Origin: Arsukibacterium sp. | GTDB taxonomy: Bacteria; Pseudomonadota; Gammaproteobacteria; Enterobacterales; Alteromonadaceae | Reading direction: 5' to 3' | DNA length: 64,000 nucleotides | Assembly (NCBI RefSeq): GCF_018402695.1 | Contig: NZ_JAGYIM010000011.1 | Coordinates: 1 to 64,000, forward strand | In this document: positions 19,927 through 29,046 of the stretch, piece after piece | Layout of the letters: each line of letters opens with the position of its first letter | Position numbering within the stretch: the first letter of the stretch is position 1 | Program-made: the position numbers and the translations under genes | Notes under the pieces: model-generated | Seen by the model: only the letters and a program-made list of their open reading frames with translations | Databases searched by the model: none | What the model was told of the DNA's origin: nothing

Positions 19927-20065
19927 CCGCGCCCGGCCTACGTTACAGCCTCATACTGCCGTTAGCCCGGTAGTTTTTGTACTCGAAGGGGTGCGATTAC
20001 GACATTGTTAGCAACAGCCCTGCGCAATGTTAGGTGTAACTTAAGTTTATTTGGAATAGGTTTAG

Positions 20066-20494
20066 ATGAAAACTTTTACTGCAAAGCCAGAAAGCGTAGA
20101 ACGCGACTGGTACGTTGTTGATGCAAACGGTAAAACACTGGGTCGTATCGCAACTGAAATCGCTGCTCGTTTACGTGGCAAGCATAAGCCAGAGTATACG
20201 CCTCACGTTGACACCGGTGATTACATCATCGTTATCAATGCTGAGAAAGTAACGGTTACTGGCAACAAAGCGAAAAACAAAATGTATTACTCGCACACTG
20301 GTTTCCCAGGCGGTATCAAGGAAATCAGCTTTGAGAAGTTGATCGCGAAAAAACCTGAAATGGTTCTGGAAACTGCTATCAAAGGTATGTTGCCAAAAGG
20401 TCCATTGGGCCGCGCTATGTTCCGTAAGTTAAAAGTTTACGCTGGCGCAGAGCATCAACACACTGCTCAGCAACCGCAAATTTTAGATATTTAA
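20066..20494 (+). CDS. rplM: 50S ribosomal protein L13
   Basis: A 142-residue L13, starting [15 protein letters not shown], with the conserved [12 protein letters not shown] and [17 protein letters not shown] blocks. It is an early-assembly 23S rRNA-binding protein of the large subunit. Codon use is strongly biased as expected for a highly expressed gene. It is followed 12 bases later by rpsI. Confidence 0.98.
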   Translation: MKTFTAKPESVERDWYVVDANGKTLGRIATEIAARLRGKHKPEYTPHVDTGDYIIVINAEKVTVTGNKAKNKMYYSHTGFPGGIKEISFEKLIAKKPEMVLETAIKGMLPKGPLGRAMFRKLKVYAGAEHQHTAQQPQILDI

Positions 20495-20506
20495 TCGGAG
20501 CATAAC

Positions 20507-20899
20507 ATGGCACAGAATCAATACTACGGAACTGGTCGTCGTAAAAGCTCAACGGCCCGTGTCTTCTTAAAAGCTGGTTCAGGTAACATTGTTATCAATC
20601 AGCGCGTTCTGACCGAGTACTTCGGCCGTGAGACTGCCTGTATGGTAGTAAAACAGCCGCTAGAACTGGTTGATATGGTTGAGAAGTTCGACCTGTACAT
20701 CACTGTTAAAGGTGGTGGTATCAGCGGTCAGGCCGGTGCTATCCGTCACGGTATTACCCGTGCACTGATGGAGTTTGACGAATCACTGCGTCCGGCACTG
20801 CGTAAAGCAGGCTTTGTAACGCGTGATGCTCGTAAAGTTGAACGGAAGAAAGTGGGTCTGCGTAAAGCACGTAAGCGTCCACAGTACTCGAAGCGTTAA
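20507..20899 (+). CDS. rpsI: 30S ribosomal protein S9
   Basis: A 130-residue S9 with [15 protein letters not shown] at the N-terminus and the basic C-terminal tail ending RKRPQYSKR that reaches the P-site tRNA. It is co-transcribed with rplM and ends at a strong terminator. Confidence 0.98.
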   Translation: MAQNQYYGTGRRKSSTARVFLKAGSGNIVINQRVLTEYFGRETACMVVKQPLELVDMVEKFDLYITVKGGGISGQAGAIRHGITRALMEFDESLRPALRKAGFVTRDARKVERKKVGLRKARKRPQYSKR

Positions 20900-20916
20900 T
20901 TCGCTGCAGGTACCAA

Positions 20917-20943
20917 AAACCCGGCTTTTATGCCGGGTTTTTT
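20917..20943 (+). terminator. Rho-independent terminator after rpsI
   Basis: AAACCCGGC (20917-20925) pairs with GCCGGGTTT (20932-20940) around a 6-base loop, followed by TTT. The stem ends the rplM-rpsI unit. Confidence 0.85.
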
Positions 20944-21055
20944 ATTTTCCGGGGTTTGCCGATGTTGTTTGGCTGTAAGCCCTGAACTGTAACGCTTTGT
21001 TGCTGTTTAAGCCGTGGTGACCCCGATATATTAGCTATTCATCTCGCCTTAAACC

Positions 21056-21084
21056 TTGTGTAAAGCAAGGCTTTTCATTATGAT
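21056..21084 (+). promoter_or_regulatory. Candidate sigma-70 promoter of petABC
   Basis: TTGTGT (21056-21061) and TATGAT (21079-21084) are separated by exactly 17 bases, about 90 bases before the petA ATG. The region also holds a small CCTTG/CAAGG hairpin. No other candidate is as good in the 20944-21171 gap. Confidence 0.4.
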
Positions 21085-21171
21085 CGGCGTTATTTTTTAA
21101 ACTTATAATAATTGCTGGAATTCAGCCGCTTAAATTTGTTTTAAGTTAAGCGTTAATGTGGAGATGAGTGG

Positions 21172-21762
21172 ATGAGCAATGCGCCTGTAGATCATGGTCG
21201 CCGCCGCTTCCTTACCATTGCTACCTCAGTAGTGGGAGGCGTGGGTGCTGTAGGAGTGGCTGTACCCTTTATTGCATCCTGGAATCCGAGTGAGCGGGCT
21301 AAACAAGCCGGTGCTGCTGTAACGGCAGACATAAGCAAACTTGAACCAGGGCAGCTAATTCGGGTTGAGTGGCGGGGAAAGCCGGTGTGGATCGTTAAAC
21401 GCACGTCGGAAACCCTGGACCAGTTAGAGTTAACTGAAGAGAATCTGCGCGACCCTGGTTCAGAAGTGGCCCAACAGCCCGCTTATGCCCAGAACCGTCA
21501 TCGCTCCATTAAGCCTGATATTTTTGTTGCAGTTGGTATTTGTACTCACCTTGGTTGTTCACCCACTTATTTGCCAAATGACTTTTCTGCCCAGGTTGAA
21601 GGCATTCGTGCGGGTTTCTTCTGTCCATGCCATGGTTCTAAATTCGATATGGCTGGCCGGGTATTTCAGGGCGTACCGGCACCGACCAATTTAGTGGTGC
21701 CACCACATATGTTCATCGACGATAACACCATAGTGGTAGGCGAAGATGAGGGGGCTGTCTGA
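21172..21762 (+). CDS. petA: Ubiquinol-cytochrome c reductase Rieske iron-sulfur subunit
   Basis: A 196-residue Rieske protein with a twin-arginine-type N-terminus (GRRRFLT), one membrane helix and the [2Fe-2S] ligand motifs CTHLGC (124-129) and CPCHGS (151-156). It passes electrons from quinol to cytochrome c1 in the bc1 complex. It is the first gene of petABC and overlaps the petB ATG by one base. Confidence 0.97.
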   Translation: MSNAPVDHGRRRFLTIATSVVGGVGAVGVAVPFIASWNPSERAKQAGAAVTADISKLEPGQLIRVEWRGKPVWIVKRTSETLDQLELTEENLRDPGSEVAQQPAYAQNRHRSIKPDIFVAVGICTHLGCSPTYLPNDFSAQVEGIRAGFFCPCHGSKFDMAGRVFQGVPAPTNLVVPPHMFIDDNTIVVGEDEGAV

Positions 21763-23037
21763 TGTTTAAAAACCTGATGAGCTGGATTGAATACCGCTTA
21801 CCCTTTATGGATAAGATGAACCTGCATGTGATGCAGTATCCGGCACCGAAAAACTTTAATTTCTGGTACTTTTTTGGCTCACTGGCCATGTTGGTACTGG
21901 TTAATCAGATTGTTACCGGCATCTGGTTAACCATGAATTATGAACCTTCAGCTGAGGGCGCTTTTGCCTCTGTTGAATACATCATGCGTGATGTCGATTA
22001 TGGTTGGTTACTGCGCTATATGCACTCTACCGGCGCGTCGGCCTTTTTCGTGGTGGTCTATCTGCATATGCTGCGAGGCATGATGTATGGTTCTTACCAG
22101 AAACCACGAGAGCTGCTGTGGATTTTTGGGATGTTAATTTTCCTGGTATTAATGGCTGAAGCCTTTATGGGGTATTTATTACCCTGGGGTCAGATGAGCT
22201 TCTGGGGTGCACAGGTATATTATTGGTATCTTCGGTACTATCCCCTTTATCGGTGAAGACTTAACGCTGTGGATCCGCGGTGACTATGTAATCTCGGGTG
22301 CAACCCTGAACCGTTTCTTTGCCTTGCATGTTATCGCGCTGCCACTGGTACTGGTTATTCTGGTGTTTTTGCACATTATGGCGCTACACGAAGTAGGCTC
22401 AAACAACCCGGACGGTATCGATATTAAGAAAGATAACGACGGCAGTGTTGAGCAAACAGAAGCTGATAAGAAATTTACGTTCCATCAGTATTTTACCCGC
22501 GGTGGTAAGAAAGTGATTGTCGATGCTATCCCATTTCATCCGTACTACACCGTAAAAGACTTAGTGGGTGTAGCCGGCTTCCTGTTAATTTTTGCCTGGG
22601 TTATTTTCTTCCTGCCCGAAGGCGGCGGTTATTTCCTGGAGCCGCCAAACTTTGAAGCGGCTAACCCGCTGAAAACACCAGAGCACATTGCACCGGTTTG
22701 GTACTTTACGCCTTTCTATGCGATTTTACGGGCAATTCCACACCCATTTATGGGTGCCGTGGCGATGTTCGCAGCTATCGTGGCGCTGGCGTTGTTGCCA
22801 TGGCTGGACAGAGGCAGAGTTCGTTCAGTACGCTACCGTAGCGGCCTGCACAAAGTAAACCTGATTAATTTCTGTATCAGCTTTGTTGCCTTGGGTGTAC
22901 TGGGGGTATTGCCTGCTGAAGGTGTCTATACCTTACTGGCACAGATTTTCTCGTTTACTTATTTTGGGTTCTTCGTGTTGCTGTTCTTCTACAGTAAGAA
23001 TGAAAATACCAAGCCATTACCAGTGAGGGTTACCTAA
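21762..23037 (+). pseudogene. petB: Cytochrome b of bc1 complex, interrupted by a 1-base frameshift
   Basis: The first 150 or so codons (from ATG 21762) and the remainder (frame of 22207) are both excellent cytochrome b, but lie in different frames. After MSFWGAQV the frame reads YYWYLRYYPLYR and stops at 22256. Removing one base near 22218 restores QVIIGIFGTIPFIGED and an intact protein of about 424 residues with its haem-binding histidines. Both halves are otherwise undamaged, so this is either a very recent mutation or, more likely, a sequencing error. The product is the membrane core of the bc1 complex with both quinone sites. Confidence 0.9.
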
Positions 23038-23774
23038 TGATGAAAACGTTATTGTCTGCTGTTGCATTATTAGCTTCTTCACTGGCGATGGCAGCGGGCC
23101 CGGCAGTACCATTAGATAAAGCGCCTATTGATTTAACCGATAAGGCGTCACTGCAAAACGGTGCCCGGCTGTTCCAGAACTATTGTCTGGGTTGTCACCA
23201 GATGCAGTATCAGCGCTATTCCCGTACCTTCGCCGATCTGGATATTCCGGAAGAGCTTGGGATGGAACACCTGATGTTCACCGGTGAAAAAGTCGGGGAT
23301 CATATTACCAACAATATGTCGGCTAAAGACGGTGAAAAATGGTTTGGTGCCACTCCACCCGATTTAACCAACGTAGCCCGGGTTCGTGGCCCGGATTGGT
23401 TGTATACTTACCTGCGGGCGTTCTATGTTGACGACAGCCGGCCATTTGGCGTGAATAACGAAGTGTTTCCGATGGTAGGCATGCCCCACGTGCTGCAGGA
23501 ATTGCAGGGTGTACCGAGCAAGACTTACGAGACACGGTTGGTTGATGGTCAGCCCAAAGAAGTCTACGTTGGCATTCAGACTGATGGTAGCGGTGAGTTA
23601 AGTACAGAAGAGTATGATAGCGCTATCGCAGATCTGGTAAACTATATGGAATATGTTGGTGAGCCTACCAAACTCGAAGCACATGCTTTGGGTTACAAAG
23701 TGATGATCTTCTTATTGATCTTCTTTGTGTTAGCTTACTTGCTGAAGAAAGAATACTGGAAAGATGTTCACTAA
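23037..23774 (+). CDS. petC: Cytochrome c1
   Basis: A 245-residue exported c-type cytochrome: signal peptide ending at AMAA, haem motif CLGCH at residues 50-54, a distal Met ligand likely in the PMVGMPHVL region, and a C-terminal membrane anchor (about 220-238). It accepts electrons from the Rieske protein. Its ATG overlaps the petB stop by one base. Confidence 0.96.
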   Translation: MMKTLLSAVALLASSLAMAAGPAVPLDKAPIDLTDKASLQNGARLFQNYCLGCHQMQYQRYSRTFADLDIPEELGMEHLMFTGEKVGDHITNNMSAKDGEKWFGATPPDLTNVARVRGPDWLYTYLRAFYVDDSRPFGVNNEVFPMVGMPHVLQELQGVPSKTYETRLVDGQPKEVYVGIQTDGSGELSTEEYDSAIADLVNYMEYVGEPTKLEAHALGYKVMIFLLIFFVLAYLLKKEYWKDVH

Positions 23775-23803
23775 TTAGTTGATTTAACTAGTATTGAGAT
23801 ACC

Positions 23804-23836
23804 AGGGGCCTTAGCGCCCCTTTGCCGTTTTTTATT
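23804..23836 (+). terminator. Likely terminator between petC and sspA
   Basis: AGGGGC (23804-23809) and GCCCCT (23816-23821) form a 6-bp stem, followed by a T-rich stretch that includes TTTTTT. It lies just before the sspA ribosome site (ggagg), so some read-through into sspA is likely. Confidence 0.5.
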
Positions 23837-23851
23837 TTACCGGAGGAATAA

Positions 23852-24490
23852 ATGGCGATCATTGCCAATAAGCGCCCTGTGATGACACTTTTCACAGCTA
23901 TTGATGATATGTACAGTCACCAGGTGCGTATTGTACTGGCTGAAAAGGGCGTAACTGTTGATATCCTTCAGGTAGCTCAGGATAACCTGCCAGAAGATTT
24001 GTATGAAGTTAACCCCTATGGCAGCTTACCGACATTACTTGACCGTGAACTGGCGCTTTATCAGGCCGATATTATTATGGAATATCTTGATGAGCGTTTT
24101 CCGCATCCACCCTTAATGCCGGTGTACCCGGTAGCCCGTGGTCAGGCCCGGCTGATGATGTACCGGATTAAAAATGACTGGTACAGCCTGGCTGAGAAAG
24201 TGCTGACCAATGCCGATGACGCTGATAATGCCCGCCAGGAATTGAAAGAGGGCTTGCTGTCGCTGGCCCCGTTGTTTAACGAAACCCCATTTTTCATGAG
24301 TGAAGAATTTGGTTTGGTTGACTGCTATATGGCGGCACTAATGTGGCGTTTGCCCTCACTGGGCATCGAATTTCAGGGCCCTGGCAGCAAAGAGCTGAAA
24401 AATTATATGGCGCGGATTTTTGAGCGTGACGCGTTTCAGGCATCACTGACTGAAGCTGAGCGGGAAATCCGCCGCGGGATGCGCTTGTAA
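23852..24490 (+). CDS. sspA: Stringent starvation protein A
   Basis: A 212-residue GST-fold protein (thioredoxin-like N-terminal domain about 10-85, all-helical C-terminal domain). SspA binds RNA polymerase and affects stationary-phase and acid-stress transcription; it has no known GST activity. GGAGG lies nine bases before the ATG. The stop overlaps the start of sspB by one base. Confidence 0.95.
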   Translation: MAIIANKRPVMTLFTAIDDMYSHQVRIVLAEKGVTVDILQVAQDNLPEDLYEVNPYGSLPTLLDRELALYQADIIMEYLDERFPHPPLMPVYPVARGQARLMMYRIKNDWYSLAEKVLTNADDADNARQELKEGLLSLAPLFNETPFFMSEEFGLVDCYMAALMWRLPSLGIEFQGPGSKELKNYMARIFERDAFQASLTEAEREIRRGMRL

Positions 24491-24909
24491 TGGCGGCAAT
24501 GTCACCAAACCGCCCGTATTTAGTACGGGCGTTTTACGAATGGATAGTTGATAACGACTGTACGCCGTATTTGGTGGTAGATGCCAGCTATCCGCAAGTA
24601 AAAGTACCCCAGCAGTTTGTCCAGAATGGTCAGATTGTACTGAACGTTTTACCTTCTGCTGTAGGTAATATGCAGTTGGGAAATGATGCCATTACTTTTA
24701 ACGCCCGCTTTGGCGGTCAGCCATTTGCGCTATTTATTCCGGTAAAAGCGGTGTTAGCCATTTATGCCAAGGAAAATGGTGCCGGCACGGTGTTTACGCT
24801 GGAAGAGGAGGAAGATGATGCCGAGTTATTTTCTGAACCTTTTGACGATGATGATACACCAGAGCCGCCTAAGCCGAAAAAAGGCAGCCACCTTAAGGTT
24901 GTTAAGTAA
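24490..24909 (+). CDS. sspB: ClpXP protease specificity-enhancing factor SspB
   Basis: A 139-residue protein: folded substrate-binding domain (residues about 5-110) and an acidic linker ending in the basic ClpX-binding tail (KKGSHLKVVK). It tethers ssrA-tagged and other substrates to ClpXP. It forms the conserved sspAB pair downstream of the bc1 genes. Confidence 0.95.
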   Translation: MAAMSPNRPYLVRAFYEWIVDNDCTPYLVVDASYPQVKVPQQFVQNGQIVLNVLPSAVGNMQLGNDAITFNARFGGQPFALFIPVKAVLAIYAKENGAGTVFTLEEEEDDAELFSEPFDDDDTPEPPKPKKGSHLKVVK

Positions 24910-24935
24910 AGTTTTTGCAAAGGATAATGTTCGTA

Positions 24936-24966
24936 ATAAAGCTGCCATCGGCAGCTTTATTTTTTT
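24936..24966 (+). terminator. Bidirectional terminator shared by sspB and ilvY
   Basis: ATAAAGCTGCC (24936-24946), loop ATC, and GGCAGCTTTAT (24950-24960) form a perfect 11-bp stem, followed by T6. The ilvY stop codon (24957-24959) lies inside the right arm, so the ilvY tail is part of the terminator. Confidence 0.85.
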
Positions 24967-25841
24967 GCTGCTGCCAATTGCCAGAAAGTTTGGAGCAGGG
25001 GTTGCTCCCGTTTTTTGCTCAACATACAGACACCCAGCTCAAACGGCTGAAACTGGTAACTGATGTCGAGAATTCGCACCCTATCGCGCACCGGGCTGTG
25101 GTTGATCACCGGCTCCGGTACTACCGCGACGCCACTACCCAATGCCACCATTGATACCATCGCCTCGTGGCCATCAACCTTTACCGCCACCTTAGGCGTT
25201 ATATTGCAATCTCTCAGCCATTGGTCAGAGCGGGAGCGGGCTGGTCCATGATCCGATTGCACCAGTGGAATGTCATTCCAGTTGACAGGAGCGGCATAGA
25301 GTAAATCATTCACTTTGCAGGGAATAACTGGTGCAATCAGCCAGACTGGCAGTTGAGCAATTCGTTGAAATATCATATTAGCCGGTAAATGTGCCGGGTA
25401 GGCCGCCAGGGCAATATCGACTTCGCCGGCTTTAATTTTCTCAAACGCCATTGCTGCGTCGCCAGTGGTGAGCGTAATGTCGGCTTTCGGACATTGCAGC
25501 CTGAATTTATCCATTATGGCTGGTAAGTGGCTGTAACTGGCGGTAACGGTGCAGAACAAACGGATTTCACCGGTTAACTCGGCACTGGCCAGTTGCAAAT
25601 CCTGCTGTAACTGATGCCATTCATCCAGCCAGAGCCGGACAAACTGCTGCACTCTTACTCCCTCACGGGTCAGCTGTACTGATCGCTTATCACGGTCAAA
25701 CAGCAAAGTACCCAGCTCGTCTTCCAGTCGCTGGATCACCCGGGTCAGGGTAGAGGGACTGACATACATTTGCTCGCTGGTTTTAGCAAAATTCAAACTG
25801 GAGGCTAAATGCAAGAATAATTGGGCGCTGCGAATATCCAT
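24957..25841 (-). CDS. ilvY: LysR-type activator of ilvC
   Basis: A 294-residue LysR-family regulator with N-terminal winged HTH (SLNFAKTSEQMYVSPSTLTRVIQRLE) and a ligand-binding domain. IlvY activates ilvC in response to acetolactate or acetohydroxybutyrate. The start at 25841 (MDIRSAQLFLHLA) matches the IlvY family length. An upstream ATG at 25859 overlaps the operator. It is divergent from ilvC. Confidence 0.9.
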   Translation of the reverse strand: MDIRSAQLFLHLASSLNFAKTSEQMYVSPSTLTRVIQRLEDELGTLLFDRDKRSVQLTREGVRVQQFVRLWLDEWHQLQQDLQLASAELTGEIRLFCTVTASYSHLPAIMDKFRLQCPKADITLTTGDAAMAFEKIKAGEVDIALAAYPAHLPANMIFQRIAQLPVWLIAPVIPCKVNDLLYAAPVNWNDIPLVQSDHGPARSRSDQWLRDCNITPKVAVKVDGHEAMVSMVALGSGVAVVPEPVINHSPVRDRVRILDISYQFQPFELGVCMLSKKREQPLLQTFWQLAAAKK

Positions 25842-25853
25842 AGCTTTTCTTAA

Positions 25854-25899
25854 TTGCATAAAGTGAAATACAGAGTTGTAAATATATCACTTTACGCAA
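25854..25899. promoter_or_regulatory. Inverted-repeat operator in the ilvY-ilvC gap
   Basis: TTGCATAAAGTGA (25854-25866) and TCACTTTACGCAA (25887-25899) are inverted copies with one mismatch in 13, separated by 20 bases. The layout and position between divergent LysR regulator and target fit a LysR tetramer site, with autoregulation of ilvY and activation of ilvC. Confidence 0.6.
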
Positions 25900-26047
25900 T
25901 ATAAAGCAGCGACTACCATTAACTTATTAACGCACTTTGCTGGCTGCCCCTGTCATCAATCAGTCATCGCGCCTGACTATGATAAGTAAACCAGAGATGC
26001 GTAAGGTAAGCCTGGCTTATCCGCTAACCTGAATTTTGAGAAATAGT

Positions 26048-27529
26048 ATGAGCAATTATTTTAATACCTTAAGTTTACGCCAGCAGTTACAGCAGCTGGG
26101 TCAGTGCCGCTTTATGGATAAAAGCGAATTCAGTGATGGCTGTAACTTTATAAAAGACTGGAATATTGTCATTGTTGGCTGTGGTGCTCAGGGGTTAAAC
26201 CAGGGCCTGAATATGCGCGACTCTGGCTTAAATATCAGCTATGCCCTGCGCGAAGAGGCGATCAAGGAAAAGCGTGCATCATTCGAGAAAGCAAGCAGCA
26301 ATGGTTTTACGGTGGGGACTTATCAGCAGTTAATTCCACAAGCTGATTTGGTATTAAACCTGACTCCGGATAAGCAGCATAGCAGCGTGATTGATGCGGT
26401 AATGCCACTAATGAAACAAGGCGCAACCTTAGCGTATTCACATGGCTTTAATATTGTTGAAGAAGGTAAGCAAATCCGGCCGGATATCACGGTAGTGATG
26501 GTGGCACCGAAATGCCCGGGCACTGAGGTGCGGGAAGAATACAAACGCGGCTTTGGTGTACCAACGCTAATTGCGGTGCACCCGGAAAACGACCCGCAAG
26601 GTCAGGGTTTAGCGGTAGCGAAAGCTTACGCTTCGGCTACTGGCGGCGATCGGGCAGGGGTGTTGCAGTCGTCATTTATTGCTGAAGTAAAATCAGATTT
26701 AATGGGTGAGCAAACCATCCTGTGCGGCATGTTGCAAACCGGTGCGATTCTGGCTTTCGATAAACTGGTTGCTGAAGGCACTGAAGCGGGCTATGCCGCC
26801 AAATTAATTCAGTATGGCTGGGAAACAGTAACCGAAGCACTGAAGCACGGTGGCATTACCAATATGATGGACCGGCTGAGCAACCCGGCCAAAATTAAAG
26901 CTTATGACCTGGCAGAAGAGTTGAAAGTAACCCTGCGGCCATTATTCGAAAAGCATATGGACGACATCATCAGTGGTGAGTTTTCACGCACCATGATGGC
27001 TGACTGGGCGAATGATGATAAAAACCTGCTGAGCTGGCGTGAGCAAACCCGTGACAGCGGCTTTGAACAAGCGCCGGTATCGGACGAAAAAATTAGCGAG
27101 CAGGAATATTTCGACCGCGGTATTTTGCTGGTCGCGATGGTAAAAGCGGGGGTAGAGCTGGCGTTTGAAACGATGGTAGATGCCGGCATTATTGCGGAGT
27201 CTGCTTACTATGAGTCATTGCACGAAACACCACTTATTGCTAATACCATCGCCCGTAAGCGTTTGTATGAGATGAACGTGGTTATTTCTGACACTGCTGA
27301 ATACGGCAACTATCTGTTTGCTCATGCTGCTGTGCCATTGCTGCGTGATAAGGTAAACAGCTTAAGTAGTGAGTATATCGGCAAAGGGTTCAGCCAAAGC
27401 CAGACCGGCGTCGATAACTTAAAACTGATTGCGGTAAACGACGCTATTCGCCAGCACCCGGTAGAAGTAGTAGGTAAAAAATTACGTGGTTATATGACTG
27501 CGATGAAACGAATTGTTGAGGCAAGCTAG
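26048..27529 (+). CDS. ilvC: Ketol-acid reductoisomerase, class II
   Basis: A 493-residue KARI, the long (class II) form with two C-terminal knotted domains. The N-terminal Rossmann fold has the NADP-binding stretch [18 protein letters not shown]. It converts acetolactate and acetohydroxybutyrate to dihydroxy acids in valine and isoleucine synthesis. The ATG at 26048 ([14 protein letters not shown]) matches the enterobacterial start. The frame also extends four codons upstream. Confidence 0.96.
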   Translation: MSNYFNTLSLRQQLQQLGQCRFMDKSEFSDGCNFIKDWNIVIVGCGAQGLNQGLNMRDSGLNISYALREEAIKEKRASFEKASSNGFTVGTYQQLIPQADLVLNLTPDKQHSSVIDAVMPLMKQGATLAYSHGFNIVEEGKQIRPDITVVMVAPKCPGTEVREEYKRGFGVPTLIAVHPENDPQGQGLAVAKAYASATGGDRAGVLQSSFIAEVKSDLMGEQTILCGMLQTGAILAFDKLVAEGTEAGYAAKLIQYGWETVTEALKHGGITNMMDRLSNPAKIKAYDLAEELKVTLRPLFEKHMDDIISGEFSRTMMADWANDDKNLLSWREQTRDSGFEQAPVSDEKISEQEYFDRGILLVAMVKAGVELAFETMVDAGIIAESAYYESLHETPLIANTIARKRLYEMNVVISDTAEYGNYLFAHAAVPLLRDKVNSLSSEYIGKGFSQSQTGVDNLKLIAVNDAIRQHPVEVVGKKLRGYMTAMKRIVEAS

Positions 27530-27631
27530 ACTGCCTTTAAAGAATGATGTGGTTAATGGTGATTAATAGTGGGTAGTGTCCCGGTTAGTGCCAGACCAAT
27601 AACGATGTTATACGTGGACCTTGGTTGTTTT

Positions 27632-27656
27632 GCCCCGCTTGTCGGGGCTTTTTTTT
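27632..27656 (+). terminator. Rho-independent terminator downstream of ilvC
   Basis: GCCCCG (27632-27637), loop CTTGT and CGGGGC (27643-27648), followed by eight T. It lies 100 bases after ilvC and 40 before mgsA, isolating the two. Confidence 0.85.
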
Positions 27657-27695
27657 GGGTGTAAGGTCACTACAACATAAACTGCGAGAATTGGT

Positions 27696-28130
27696 ATGAA
27701 AAATATTGCCCTGGTGGCGCATGATGGTAAAAAAGCCACTTTGCTGGAGTGGATTGGCAAACATAAGCCGTTTTTTGCCGATAAAAATTTATTTGCAACC
27801 GGTACCACCGGCAAACTGATTAGCGATGCCTTGCAGCAGCCGGTGCAATGTATGGCCAGCGGCCCGCTGGGCGGCGATCAGCAAATTGGCGCCTTAATAG
27901 CCGAACAGCAAATTGACTGGTTGATTTTCTTCTGGGATCCGTTGTCCTCCCAACCGCATGACCCCGATGTAAAAGCGTTAATCCGTTTAGCTGTGGTATG
28001 GAATATTCCGGTGGCCTGTAACCGCGCTACTGCAGACTTCATTATTCACTCCAGTTTATATCAGCAGGACTACCAGCGCGAAGTACCGGACTTTTCGGCC
28101 CACAACCAGCGTTTGCACAAAAATAAGTGA
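27696..28130 (+). CDS. mgsA: Methylglyoxal synthase
   Basis: A 144-residue enzyme that converts dihydroxyacetone phosphate to methylglyoxal and phosphate, a bypass relieving sugar-phosphate stress. Conserved blocks are ATGTTGKLI and SGPLGGDQQIGALI with the catalytic Asp61, and FFWDPLSSQPHDPDVKAL. Length is slightly under the E. coli enzyme because the N-terminal extension is shorter. Confidence 0.95.
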   Translation: MKNIALVAHDGKKATLLEWIGKHKPFFADKNLFATGTTGKLISDALQQPVQCMASGPLGGDQQIGALIAEQQIDWLIFFWDPLSSQPHDPDVKALIRLAVVWNIPVACNRATADFIIHSSLYQQDYQREVPDFSAHNQRLHKNK

Positions 28131-28137
28131 TATTAAA

Positions 28138-28950
28138 ATGAACGTAGTATCTGTTGGCCCTCTGGCATTGCCCATCACTCCGCTATTATTGCTTATCAAT
28201 GTGTTACTTGGCTTAGTGGTAGCAGCCCTGGTGGGACGGAAATATAAGGTATCGGTTACCGATCCGTTGTTAACCATTTTGCTGGGCAGCTTACTGTTTG
28301 GCCGGCTGGTGTTTGTGGCGCGTTTTGCCGACAACTATGACTCTGTCTGGCAGATGCTGGATATCCGTGATCGCGGTTTTGATATTGCCGCCACGGTGCT
28401 CTCTGCGCTAGTTATTTTAGTCTGGCTGCTATGGCGCCGCCGCCAGCAGCGGCAGGCGTTGCTGGCCGGGGTGCTCACTGTGACAATGCTGTTTGGTGCT
28501 TTTAGTTCGGTTATTTATGTTGGCCGGCAACAGGCAGTACTGCCGGCAATGAGCTTTCAGCAACTTAACGGTGACAGCGTTGACCTGGCAGAGTTGGGAG
28601 AGGGCACGCTGACCGTTGTTAATTTATGGGCGACCTGGTGCCCGCCCTGCCGGCGGGAGATGCCAGTACTGCAGCAGGCTGAGCTGCAGTACCCTGACGT
28701 ACGGTTTGTGCTGCTTAATCAGCGGGAGCACCCGGAGATTGTGCAGGAGTACTTGCAGCAAGCGGGACTGCGGTTTAACCATTTACTGCTGGATAGACAA
28801 GGCCAGCTTGCCAGCCAGTTAGGCGCTCATGGTTTACCGGTTACTTTATTCTTTGGGGCGGATGGTCGGTTGCTGGAAAGTCATATGGGCGAGCTTTCTG
28901 CTGCCAGTCTGGCGCAGCGTCTGCAACAGCTGGGTGTGAGCGCTGATTAA
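28138..28950 (+). CDS. Membrane-bound TlpA-like thioredoxin with Lgt-like N-terminus
   Basis: A 270-residue protein in two parts. Residues 1-130 hold about four membrane helices with a motif (GSLLFGRLVFVARF) reminiscent of prolipoprotein diacylglyceryl transferase. Residues about 135-270 are a TlpA/ResA thioredoxin domain with the redox pair Cys168-Cys171 in WATWCPPC, probably periplasmic. It may reduce disulfides of envelope proteins or haem-protein precursors. The Lgt-like half lacks most of the Lgt domain and is unlikely to be an active transferase. It lies seven bases after mgsA and just before fbpABC; its partner is unknown. Confidence 0.8.
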   Translation: MNVVSVGPLALPITPLLLLINVLLGLVVAALVGRKYKVSVTDPLLTILLGSLLFGRLVFVARFADNYDSVWQMLDIRDRGFDIAATVLSALVILVWLLWRRRQQRQALLAGVLTVTMLFGAFSSVIYVGRQQAVLPAMSFQQLNGDSVDLAELGEGTLTVVNLWATWCPPCRREMPVLQQAELQYPDVRFVLLNQREHPEIVQEYLQQAGLRFNHLLLDRQGQLASQLGAHGLPVTLFFGADGRLLESHMGELSAASLAQRLQQLGVSAD

Positions 28951-28978
28951 AATTTTGAAATATAGATCGCAAACTTAT

Positions 28979-28993
28979 TGAGAATAATTCGCG
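28979..28993. promoter_or_regulatory. Fur-box-like sequence upstream of fbpA
   Basis: TGAGAATAATTCGCG fits the 7-1-7 Fur consensus (TGATAAT-n-ATTATCA) at most of its first ten positions, though the right arm is degenerate. It lies 54 bases before the fbpA ATG, in keeping with iron repression of a ferric-iron importer. Confidence 0.5.
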
Positions 28994-29046
28994 TTTATGG
29001 TTATATAGCAACCCTGATGTTGCCCGCAAACCGGAGTAGCCTTACT

